From NCBI GenBank assembly GCA_900769545.1, contig CAAGGZ010000070.1, positions 1-35,890 on the forward strand: 35,890 bases of DNA, written 5' to 3'. Shown in pieces: positions 15,932 through 23,837 of the stretch. Within the stretch, counting starts at the first letter, position 1. Every line of letters starts with the position of its first letter. Below the pieces are notes generated by a model. That model made no database searches and was not told the origin of the DNA. It saw only the letters and a list, made by a program, of their open reading frames with translations. The stretch is from Clostridia bacterium. Its GTDB lineage: Bacteria; Bacillota; Clostridia; Christensenellales; Borkfalkiaceae. Made by a program: the position numbers and the translations under genes.

Positions 15932-17518
15932 TTAAAATGCGTCTTTAGATATTTTGCTCCATCTTTTTGCAATAAAATACAACCGCCAAGAGGTCGGAAT
16001 CCACCAAGTGAAAACACGCATCATTTTATTCCAAAAACCCACAATTACCTTACGTTTATTTTTAGAAACTGCTTTAAGGGAAACTACCGCAACACGCTCG
16101 GGTGATTTCGCCGCTAATTTTCCCCATAAGCCTTGTCCCTTGATTTGCTCCTTGATGTCCTCACGCGTGGGCATTGCGCCAGGCAAAATTGCCGTAACCG
16201 CAACGTTTGCGTTTTTCATTTCTTCGCGGAGCGATACCGAAAAGGATGTGAGCGCCGCTTTGGTTGCGCTATAAACAGCAAAGTACGGCATTGGATAGAT
16301 TCCCGAGACACTGGAAATATTGATAATTTGCAGTTCTGCCGCTTTCTTCTCTATGGCAAAACGGCACATAGAAACTGCGGCTTCAAAATTGACGCGACAT
16401 TGCAAGGCAATTTTCTCTTGCGTGTACTCTAACAAGCCCTTTTGAATATCCACCCCAGCAACGTTTACAAGCAGGCAAATTTTAAAGCCGTGCGCCGAAA
16501 TTTTGGAATTCAACGCATACCTGCCCCCCTCGTCCGCCAAATCAGCGACAAATGTCCAGACCTTTACAGACGGGTTAATTGCCTTTGCTTCTTCTCGTAA
16601 ATCATGCAGCTTTTGCTCATCTCTGCCCGTTAAAAGCATATCGTATCCACGCCTCGCCAACGTAAACACAAACGCCCTGCCAAGCCCACCAGTCGCTCCT
16701 GTAATCAAGGCATAGCCCTCGGGTTTTACATCTCCCCCCTCTTTCACAAACAAATACGCGCGTTGCTTTTGTTTCATTGAGGAAAAGAAACGTAAAAGTC
16801 CGTAATACAAGAAGATTAAAACGAGCCCAATACCAACAAGCAAAGCATAGGCTTGCGTTGCGTCATACGGTGCAGAAAAATAAGTCTCCCAAAGAATTTT
16901 CGCATCAAATATTACGTAGGGATACCATTCAATATCGTAGCAATACATACCCGTAATTTTAACAGCGGCGTAGTATGCAAGCAAATACAGAATAAAAACC
17001 GTAATATGTTTCGCCTTTAATTTTCCGTGTGTTTCAATTCTAAATCCGATAATAAGCGCGATTATGTAGAATACATAGTACGCTAATATATTTGTTCCAA
17101 AATTGTGTATTGCTTCGTTGTTGTAAGCATACAAGCCAAACGTTGGATTACCGCTTGTCAATTCAAAAATGGTATAAGCCACCGTCGTAATCGTATAGTT
17201 CGTCAATATAAACGTAACGGTTGCCTCATGCGTCAACATTCTGCGCAATTTTGTCCATTTGAGCATATACCCCACAAACAGAAGCAGCAACCATAACGCA
17301 AAAAATATCATCGTTTGGTATGCAAAAAAGCTGAAATCAGCCCATTGGGAAACAACGTTTGTCCCCACATATTGGGTAATACCTTCGTTTGCGTCGTAAA
17401 AATATTGCGGATATTCAAAGCCTGTAATACGGTCGACAATCAACCAAACCACCGCAATACCGATAAGCAGACAAAAATAATACCACCCAAATTTAATTTT
17501 GCTTTCTTTATTTTCCAT
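15932..17518 (-). CDS. Membrane-domain/short-chain dehydrogenase fusion
   Basis: A 528-residue protein in two parts. Residues 11-245 carry about six membrane spans (near 12-29, 64-86, 99-120, 141-160, 170-190 and 224-245) of an unrecognised, Tyr-rich domain. Residues 268-528 are a classical SDR with TGATGGLG at 273-280, NVAG at 352-355 and the catalytic set Ser403, Tyr416 and Lys420 in YSATK. The cofactor is NAD or NADP; the substrate is unknown, but membrane tethering suggests a lipid or hydrophobic substrate. The C-terminus is basic and aromatic. ATG 17518 is preferred over 17530 because GGAG lies 6 bases upstream. It follows yggS by 17 bases. Confidence 0.82.
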   Translation of the reverse strand: MENKESKIKFGWYYFCLLIGIAVVWLIVDRITGFEYPQYFYDANEGITQYVGTNVVSQWADFSFFAYQTMIFFALWLLLLFVGYMLKWTKLRRMLTHEATVTFILTNYTITTVAYTIFELTSGNPTFGLYAYNNEAIHNFGTNILAYYVFYIIALIIGFRIETHGKLKAKHITVFILYLLAYYAAVKITGMYCYDIEWYPYVIFDAKILWETYFSAPYDATQAYALLVGIGLVLIFLYYGLLRFFSSMKQKQRAYLFVKEGGDVKPEGYALITGATGGLGRAFVFTLARRGYDMLLTGRDEQKLHDLREEAKAINPSVKVWTFVADLADEGGRYALNSKISAHGFKICLLVNVAGVDIQKGLLEYTQEKIALQCRVNFEAAVSMCRFAIEKKAAELQIINISSVSGIYPMPYFAVYSATKAALTSFSVSLREEMKNANVAVTAILPGAMPTREDIKEQIKGQGLWGKLAAKSPERVAVVSLKAVSKNKRKVIVGFWNKMMRVFTWWIPTSWRLYFIAKRWSKISKDAF

Positions 17519-17535
17519 TCGTTGCTCCATACAAG

Positions 17536-18213
17536 TTATACATATTCTCTTTTTCCGAATATCGTTGAGCCTACTCGAATTACGTTGCTCCCTTCCTCTA
17601 TGCAGAGCTTATAATCCCCGCTCATACCCATAGATAAATATTCCACGTCCGAGGATTGCTTCTTTGCCCAATCGTACAATGCACGCATTTTTCGAACAAG
17701 CGAGCGCAACAATGCCTCATCGTCCGATTCGGGAAGCATCGCCATAAAGCCTTTTACGCAAAGCCCTTCCATCTTGGAAAGTCGCTTAAAGGTTTCTTGG
17801 GCGGTTTCGTAATCATAACCGCCTTTAGATTCTTCCTCCCCGATATTGATTTGAATTAAAACATTGGAAGTTATCCCAAGCTTGAGCGACTGACGGGCGA
17901 GCTCCGTCGCCAAATCCTCTCTATCACAGGAATGATACAACTCAATTTTACCAATCAAATACTTGATTTTATTGGTTTGCAAATGCCCGATAAAGTGTCT
18001 GGGGCAATCGGAAAGAAATTCGTTTTTATCCCGAAATTCCTGCGGTTTATTTTCTGCAACGGCGTCTACGCCTGCGGCAATCGCTTCGTTGATTGCCTCT
18101 GCGGACTGCGTTTTTGTCGCCGCAACCAATAATACTTTTTCATTGAAAACGTTACCGTTTTTCAATTCCTCTTTTAATTCCCGCACTCGATGGGCAATTT
18201 CTCGGTTTTCCAT
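17536..18213 (-). CDS. YggS/PROSC-family pyridoxal phosphate homeostasis protein
   Basis: A 225-residue TIM-barrel PLP-binding protein without known enzymatic activity; the family buffers PLP and affects amino-acid metabolism. Family blocks are LLVAATKTQ with the PLP lysine, AENKPQEF, HFIGHLQTNKIK, INIGEEESKGG, GFMAMLP, LSMGMSGDY and IRVGSTIFG. The usual GENYVQE reads AENKPQE. GGGAGG precedes ATG 18213. It is the first gene of a two-gene operon with the SDR fusion, a neighbour with no obvious link to PLP. In many Firmicutes yggS sits by the sepF/division cluster; here it does not. Confidence 0.92.
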   Translation of the reverse strand: MENREIAHRVRELKEELKNGNVFNEKVLLVAATKTQSAEAINEAIAAGVDAVAENKPQEFRDKNEFLSDCPRHFIGHLQTNKIKYLIGKIELYHSCDREDLATELARQSLKLGITSNVLIQINIGEEESKGGYDYETAQETFKRLSKMEGLCVKGFMAMLPESDDEALLRSLVRKMRALYDWAKKQSSDVEYLSMGMSGDYKLCIEEGSNVIRVGSTIFGKREYV

Positions 18214-18239
18214 AAAAACCTCCCAAACTTTCTTGATAT

Positions 18240-18268
18240 AGTATACCTTATTTTATGTCTTTTGTCAA
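18240..18268 (-). promoter_or_regulatory. Promoter of the yggS-SDR operon
   Basis: TTGACA at 18268-18263, a 17-base spacer and TATACT at 18245-18240. It diverges from the LysR promoter about 60 bases away. Confidence 0.88.
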
Positions 18269-18326
18269 TCTACCGCTTGGTTATTTAAAAAGTTTTACTT
18301 TTTTTTAATTTTCTGCGCCCATTTTG

Positions 18327-18355
18327 TTGCTTTTTATAAAAGGAACGGTTATAAT
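18327..18355 (+). promoter_or_regulatory. Promoter of the LysR-family gene
   Basis: TTGCTT at 18327-18332, a 17-base spacer and TATAAT at 18350-18355. Two more TATAAT-like hexamers follow, at about 18359-18364 and 18368-18373. Confidence 0.7.
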
Positions 18356-18397
18356 TGATATAATAGATTATAATGATAAGGATAATCGGTTTTTTAA

Positions 18398-19255
18398 ATG
18401 AATACAGAAGAACTCAAAACATTTATATTTTTATCTAAGGTAAAGAATTTCACGTTGGCGGCTGAACAGCTTTTCATTGCGCAATCCACGGTAACCAACC
18501 GTATTAGCGAGCTTGAAAAAGAGGTTGGCAAAAAATTATTTTCGCGCGGAGCAAAAAACGTTAAACTGACGGAAGCTGGCGAAGTTTTCTTGCGCTATGC
18601 AGAACGTATTTTGGAACTCCAGAATACTTCGATCGAGGAAATGAATGCGCTCTCCAACCACAGCAGAAAATTCTCTATCGGCGCTATCAACGCTACATAC
18701 GAGGTTTATGTCAAACCGCTCGTAGACGAATGTTTGAAAAACAATTCGGTTACTTCCATTAAGGTAATGCTGGGACACTCCTTAGACCTTATTCAACAGT
18801 TGCAGGATAATATGTTGGATGCTGTGTTCTCTGCGATTCCTTTAAAGCGTACAGGGTATGCCTGCGACGTATACGACGTGGACCGCGTTGCGCTTGTCTG
18901 CAAAAAGGGCACAAACGAATATCCCGATGGTATAACCAAGGCGCAGCTTGCGAAAATCCCCTATCTTATGTGCGATTTAACGCTGAGCGAAGCCGGTGTG
19001 TTTATCCGTTCGTTATTCCCCAAAAATCACATTTTCCGTTTGGAAGTGGATAACTCCTCTAAGTTGTTCCCTTATCTTGAAAACGGGTTGGGATATTCCT
19101 TCCTCCCCCATAAATTGATTAAGGATAAATTGGAAAACGGAGAATTGGAAGAAGTGAGATTGAAAGATTTCACCGCCCCGAAAGTTACGACGTACTTATT
19201 GTACAGACAGGGTTATGATATTACCCGTTTCCTTGAAAACAGATTTGACGATTGA
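18398..19255 (+). CDS. LysR-family transcriptional regulator
   Basis: A 285-residue regulator. Residues 1-60 form the winged helix-turn-helix (ELKTFIFLSKVKNFTLAAEQL, then SQxTVxxRI-type recognition helix AQSTVTNRISELEKEVG, then LFSRGAKNVKLTEAG). Residues 90-285 are the periplasmic-binding-like effector domain. The ligand is not predictable. It is divergent from yggS-SDR with 184 bases between, the classic layout for LysR control of the divergent operon, so that operon is the first target to test. The ribosome site is weak (AAGG about 15 bases upstream), so expression may be low. It is followed by its own terminator. Confidence 0.92.
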   Translation: MNTEELKTFIFLSKVKNFTLAAEQLFIAQSTVTNRISELEKEVGKKLFSRGAKNVKLTEAGEVFLRYAERILELQNTSIEEMNALSNHSRKFSIGAINATYEVYVKPLVDECLKNNSVTSIKVMLGHSLDLIQQLQDNMLDAVFSAIPLKRTGYACDVYDVDRVALVCKKGTNEYPDGITKAQLAKIPYLMCDLTLSEAGVFIRSLFPKNHIFRLEVDNSSKLFPYLENGLGYSFLPHKLIKDKLENGELEEVRLKDFTAPKVTTYLLYRQGYDITRFLENRFDD

Positions 19256-19258
19256 TAT

Positions 19259-19286
19259 AAAGCGGCGAGATAGTTCGCCGCTTTTT
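19259..19286 (+). terminator. Terminator of the LysR-family gene
   Basis: A perfect 10-bp stem AAAGCGGCGA/TCGCCGCTTT, loop GATAGT, with T residues following, 4 bases past the stop. Confidence 0.9.
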
Positions 19287-19301
19287 CATTATGTTAGCAT
19301 A

Positions 19302-19327
19302 AGAGCTTTGACCGAAGTCAAAGCTCT
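19302..19327. terminator. Hairpin with tetraloop between convergent genes
   Basis: A perfect 11-bp stem AGAGCTTTGAC/GTCAAAGCTCT. Read on the minus strand the loop is TTCG, an exceptionally stable tetraloop, 7 bases past the large lipoprotein stop. The minus-strand tail is not T-rich, while the plus side has CTTTCTTTC. It probably ends or protects the minus-strand message and may back up the LysR terminator. Confidence 0.65.
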
Positions 19328-19334
19328 CTTTCTT

Positions 19335-21587
19335 TCATGCCGTTAAGTTATTGTAACCAAGAATAATACTGATGCCGCCGATATTCAAAGTAATATACTC
19401 TGCCGCAGGATCTGCAAATGCTGTGTAATCGCAATTTACAAATTGAACAGGATTTTCAATATAAGGATTGTAGTACATCAAGTTCGTACCTACGTTGAAT
19501 GCAGGCGCGCCAGTAGGCAGAATCTGCTTCAAAGCAAGACCAAATTCCGAATCGTTCATTCTGTCGAGATATGCCGCGTCTTGAATTACCACTTTACCCT
19601 GCGTTTCCACCTGGTTCTTTGCCGCGTCGGCATTGGTTGCATCACGCATTACCAATGCAATAATATTCAATTTACCGTCTTTCAAAATCGTTTTGCCCAT
19701 TGGATTGAATATAGCGTCCATCGCTTTAATTTCGTCCACAACAGACGTTGCGCCAACGACGCCAAACCAAACTTCAGAGCCTGCAAGATAAGCTTCCACT
19801 TCGCTGTTTTCATCGATATAAAGCTGAGGGATTCTTTCTTCGGGATTTTCCTTTTCAGGGTCTACGTGATTCATAATAATCAACGGACCGCCTGCGCGTT
19901 TAAAGTAGGAATTGGTAACGGTAACGTCGGCTTTAGACCAAACATAAATAGCGTTCTGGAAAGAATCGTAACACTTCGTATGATTATAATTAACAACCGA
20001 GTTAGTCTCTGCAAACATCGAAATGAAACAGGTATAGGTACGAACGTTGTCATATTCCGCCTGCATATACCTTACTTTCGTCAAGATAATGCCGCCGCCG
20101 TACACCAATTTATCGCCTTGCGTACCTTCTGTAGAATCATCGATAATTAACTGCTCTGCTTTTGCGTTACCGCGTACTGCAAGGTTGAAGAACGAGAAGT
20201 TTTCGTCTTCTTCGCCTACGGAGCTTTCCTGACCGCTAATGTGAAGGAAGGTCGTATTAGAGAAGTCGTTGCCGTAATATGCCGTGCTATCACCCGAAAC
20301 ACCCGTAGGATCGAATGCAGCAACCAAAGGAAGCTTGGACATATCCAACTCGAAATAGTTACCGTAGAATGCAAAATCCTGCCCTGCCGCTACGGTGTGT
20401 TCGTAAAGCGCATAAATATCCCCTAAATAGGAATTCCAAAGATAAGTTCTGGACAATCCAAATTCTTCGGGAGCTCCCGTTTTACCCGTCGCTACGTCTT
20501 TATAAACTACATTATAATCGTCGGGCAACGTATATTTCAATGCGTCGGGAACTGCTTCTTCCGTGAGCAACGTATTCTGGTGTAATACAACTGCATTGGG
20601 ATTTACGCCCGTTAAACCGAGTTCTCCCTTCATACCATCCCAAATCGTTCTGCCACTGTTATCCAAAACACAGAGCTCTTTTTCGTTATAGATATTGAAG
20701 CCGTCTACCACCTTAAATTCGATGCCGATTGCTTCAACACTGTTATCATAAGCGTATACGTCTGCATCGGGAATAACGGAAATCTTCAATACGCTATCCA
20801 AAGCGGATTCAGAGAACGTATATTCGTTCTTTTCAGCATTTTCCGTCATATAACGGTTGGAATCATAATAATATTCGTAAACAGCACTATCTTCCGTCGC
20901 GCGTTTTTCAAGCCCTACATATTCGCCGTCTACCAAAATCCAAGCCGAAGTATCCGCCACGAAATTAGACAATACATTCATTTGGAGCTCGCCGTCTACA
21001 ATGCCGTAACTGCTCGCCTCGGGAATAAACTTAAACGCATTATCATCGCCTACAACGTAATAATCGTTTTCATTCTTGAAGAATACGCTTTCAAAGTTGC
21101 TTGCCGTGCTATCATTGGTAGCGTTTACAAGCGAAGCTTCGTAGTCTGCGAGGAATGCAGGCTTATTGTAGCTGTCAACTTCGATAAGTTCAGGTACATC
21201 GGGACCGGGTTCCTCTTTTGCCGTAACCGTAACGGTAATCTTCTTTTCCGAAGTGCCGTGTTCAGTTTCATATTTAACCGTAACGACTTTCGTGCCTGCG
21301 GTTTCCGTAATTTTAGAAAGGTTATCGGTAATATCTACGCCATCGAGATAAAAACGAACTGCGCTGACTTCGACGTCTTCTTTCGAGCTGTCGCTGTACG
21401 TAGCATACATTTCAAGCGTGGAAAAATCAACCGTTTCTCCGACTTCATATTCCAAATCAACCGTTGCCGTATTCACGACAAAATCGGTCATTTTGTAGGA
21501 ACCGCCGCAAGCGACCGCTGCAAACGAGAAACCTACTGACAAACATAATGCGATACTTGCCGCAATCAGTTTATTCTTTCTTCTCAT
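19335..21587 (-). CDS. Large lipoprotein with Ig-like domain and beta-helix-like region
   Basis: A 750-residue exported protein. The signal sequence ends in FAAVAC with Cys27 as the likely lipid site. Residues 33-125 resemble a bacterial Ig-like (Big) domain, opening with FVVNTATVDLEYEVGETVDF. Residues 480-600 have the Asn/Val-rich periodicity of right-handed beta-helices (VVNYNHTKCYDSFQNAIYVW, VTNSYFKRAGGPLIIMNH). No pectate-lyase catalytic set is evident, so binding or structural roles are as likely as enzymatic ones. AGGAG precedes ATG 21587. It is the last gene of the ABC operon, 61 bases after the small anchored protein, and could be exported cargo or a partner of the transporter; this is inference. 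Confidence 0.75.
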   Translation of the reverse strand: MRRKNKLIAASIALCLSVGFSFAAVACGGSYKMTDFVVNTATVDLEYEVGETVDFSTLEMYATYSDSSKEDVEVSAVRFYLDGVDITDNLSKITETAGTKVVTVKYETEHGTSEKKITVTVTAKEEPGPDVPELIEVDSYNKPAFLADYEASLVNATNDSTASNFESVFFKNENDYYVVGDDNAFKFIPEASSYGIVDGELQMNVLSNFVADTSAWILVDGEYVGLEKRATEDSAVYEYYYDSNRYMTENAEKNEYTFSESALDSVLKISVIPDADVYAYDNSVEAIGIEFKVVDGFNIYNEKELCVLDNSGRTIWDGMKGELGLTGVNPNAVVLHQNTLLTEEAVPDALKYTLPDDYNVVYKDVATGKTGAPEEFGLSRTYLWNSYLGDIYALYEHTVAAGQDFAFYGNYFELDMSKLPLVAAFDPTGVSGDSTAYYGNDFSNTTFLHISGQESSVGEEDENFSFFNLAVRGNAKAEQLIIDDSTEGTQGDKLVYGGGIILTKVRYMQAEYDNVRTYTCFISMFAETNSVVNYNHTKCYDSFQNAIYVWSKADVTVTNSYFKRAGGPLIIMNHVDPEKENPEERIPQLYIDENSEVEAYLAGSEVWFGVVGATSVVDEIKAMDAIFNPMGKTILKDGKLNIIALVMRDATNADAAKNQVETQGKVVIQDAAYLDRMNDSEFGLALKQILPTGAPAFNVGTNLMYYNPYIENPVQFVNCDYTAFADPAAEYITLNIGGISIILGYNNLTA

Positions 21588-21648
21588 AACTTTCTCCTAT
21601 TGTTTTATTTATTTATTTCAATAATGCAAAGCACATTTATTGCGCGCT

Positions 21649-22116
21649 TTAAGCCTTAATCGCCAAAATCGTAACGGAAGTCTGCGCGTCTTGGTTCGCC
21701 TTCGACTCCTTTAACGTTACCTTTACTTTTACAGGCTTGAGGAATATAACTTCATCAGTTTCTTGGGATAATACAACGTTGTTGTTATCCAAAACGTATT
21801 GTAAATACGACTTATCTGCATTTTCGGGAGCCAATATATATTCAATCTTTACTCGATTGGGATTACTTGCAAGGCTCTCTTCGCTAGTCGTATATTCTCC
21901 GGGAATAAAGACAAACCAATAGATAGACTCCTTTTCATCGTAGGTTATCTTTTGGTCTTGTTCCTCTGTTCGATTGGAGAGATTTACGCCCGTAACCGTA
22001 ATGCGTTCGATGTATACGCCTGCCTCAGGAACGGTTGCAGGAATGCCAAAAAACTGCAACGCAACAATGGAGGCAAGGCACACGAGAAATATGGCAATGA
22101 TAACTGTTTTCTTCAT
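21649..22116 (-). CDS. Small membrane-anchored extracytoplasmic protein
   Basis: A 155-residue protein: one N-terminal hydrophobic segment (residues 4-24, no lipobox) and a soluble, mostly beta-predicted part outside the cell, containing IERITVTGVNLSN and WFVFIPGEYTT. The repeated hydrophobic-polar alternation with Val/Ile/Thr strands suggests an Ig-like fold. The family is not recognised. It starts 2 bases after the permease stop with AAGGAG inside the permease end, so it is tightly coupled to the ABC exporter and may be an accessory subunit. Confidence 0.78.
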   Translation of the reverse strand: MKKTVIIAIFLVCLASIVALQFFGIPATVPEAGVYIERITVTGVNLSNRTEEQDQKITYDEKESIYWFVFIPGEYTTSEESLASNPNRVKIEYILAPENADKSYLQYVLDNNNVVLSQETDEVIFLKPVKVKVTLKESKANQDAQTSVTILAIKA

Positions 22117-22118
22117 CC

Positions 22119-23837
22119 TTATTTCTCCTTATAATACACTTTGATTTTCAGGAAGTACACGTACACTCTGAACACCGCAAATACGACGGAGCCAATCGCT
22201 ACCTTTATCCAAACCCATTTCATACTTTCCGTCGAAAGAAGCAATACGATAATTGCCACGAGGAAAGAAATAAGGAACACCAACAACGAAGATTTGTTTT
22301 CGTTGGGGTTGTTTGACTGCTCGGAAAAGGTTGCGTATTGCGCGTATTGAGGATTCATAATGTCAAGCTCCCCACTCCAGAACAAATGCGCTATGAATAA
22401 CGCATATTCCGACAACGCAAACAGGAATAAGTTGACAGAACCCGCCTTGACGAAAAACGAATAAACAATCGTCGTCAACGTGATTCCAATAAAGCCTATG
22501 GGAATATTCACCGTGAGCTTTGAAAAGAGCAACGCCCCGTAGGTGGAGGGTTGAACCTTGTTCAAGTAGGACGAAAATCCGTCGCGGCTGTATGCGCTGG
22601 CAAGGCTTACGTTCGCCGACAAGGACAACAACGCGATAATAACGAAATTAAACGCTATGGTCATTTGTACGCCAAAGGTGTCTTTTTCCATGGCATTATA
22701 AATGCTGTTCAAAAGCGCAATCGCCAATGGCATAATAACGACTAACTGCGCAATCAACACAAGGAAAGAGTTATCTCGTAGTGCCACCAACCATTCTTTT
22801 TTGATTGCCGACAAAAGCACCGGCGATTTGTTGTTCTCTTTCTCCTGAATGCGCATCTTTTTCTTAAACTCAAACGGCTTAGAAGCCATTTTATAAAAGA
22901 GCGGTTTCGAGAGCAAGAAACCCAAAGCGAGCAATACGATAAAACTGCCGACCAGTCCTGCAAATACAGGCAAAGTATTTTTCGTTATAAGCAAAGGATA
23001 TACCGTGTAAATACCGCTTTCGTTCTGCGTCGGCGCGTAAGGCTCCCCTACCAATAATTTGGTAATCCAAGCAATCGGAGGACAAGCGTCGGAGACGCTC
23101 TGCGTGAAGTTTCCAATGGCTTGTCTGGGAAATCCTGTTTTGATGAAATTTATCTCCTCGGGAAGCAAGCCAATGATATAAATAACAAAGGCAATCAACC
23201 CTGCAAACAATAAGCCCACCAAAACGTATTGTATTGCTTTCACTTTTTTAATCAACTGATAAATAAACAACGACGGCATAGACAGCAAAGCCGCAATCAA
23301 AACGGGCAAAGCCGCAATAAACAGGAACAATAAAACCGTCCAAAAATAGTAGCCGACGTCGTAGCCGAGAAATACTCCGAATGCGCAGAAAAACGGCACG
23401 AGGAATAGAAAGTTTTTCCTCAACTCATATACGTAATAAACAAGTAGTTTTGATAAAAATACCAAGGACGGAGTTGCAGGCAAGGTAAGCAACACCAAAT
23501 TATCTTTGGAAAGATAGAGCGATTTCACTAAGCCAATCGTTGTAAATATTACGGAGAGCCCTAACATGACCGTCATTACGGTCGTCAATACGGGCACAGG
23601 TACCGAGCCTGTAAAGGAGTCGAATACCTTCAACAAATTTACCGCCCAAAAGAGCAAATAACATATCGCAGCAATCGCCACAAACTGAAGGATAAAGAAG
23701 ATGACGTGAAAAAGCGTCTTTTTCATACTCCGTAAATACGAAACGTCCATCTTTTCTTTCAGTTGCATTACCGTCAACGTTTTTAAAACGGATAACGAAC
23801 GCTTTAATGATTTTTCCTTAACGTTCTGTTCAAGCAT
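22119..23837 (-). CDS. ABC-2-type exporter permease
   Basis: A 572-residue polytopic protein with roughly twelve hydrophobic segments in two halves separated by a cytoplasmic stretch (near 325-350, FKKKMRIQEKENNK). Layout and length match the putative ABC exporter permeases paired with ABC-2 ATPases in Firmicutes. The substrate is unknown. ATG 23837 overlaps the ATPase stop by 8 bases, showing translational coupling and that the two form one transporter. The ATPase gene has its own large membrane part, so the complex is unusually membrane-rich. Confidence 0.85.
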   Translation of the reverse strand: MLEQNVKEKSLKRSLSVLKTLTVMQLKEKMDVSYLRSMKKTLFHVIFFILQFVAIAAICYLLFWAVNLLKVFDSFTGSVPVPVLTTVMTVMLGLSVIFTTIGLVKSLYLSKDNLVLLTLPATPSLVFLSKLLVYYVYELRKNFLFLVPFFCAFGVFLGYDVGYYFWTVLLFLFIAALPVLIAALLSMPSLFIYQLIKKVKAIQYVLVGLLFAGLIAFVIYIIGLLPEEINFIKTGFPRQAIGNFTQSVSDACPPIAWITKLLVGEPYAPTQNESGIYTVYPLLITKNTLPVFAGLVGSFIVLLALGFLLSKPLFYKMASKPFEFKKKMRIQEKENNKSPVLLSAIKKEWLVALRDNSFLVLIAQLVVIMPLAIALLNSIYNAMEKDTFGVQMTIAFNFVIIALLSLSANVSLASAYSRDGFSSYLNKVQPSTYGALLFSKLTVNIPIGFIGITLTTIVYSFFVKAGSVNLFLFALSEYALFIAHLFWSGELDIMNPQYAQYATFSEQSNNPNENKSSLLVFLISFLVAIIVLLLSTESMKWVWIKVAIGSVVFAVFRVYVYFLKIKVYYKEK

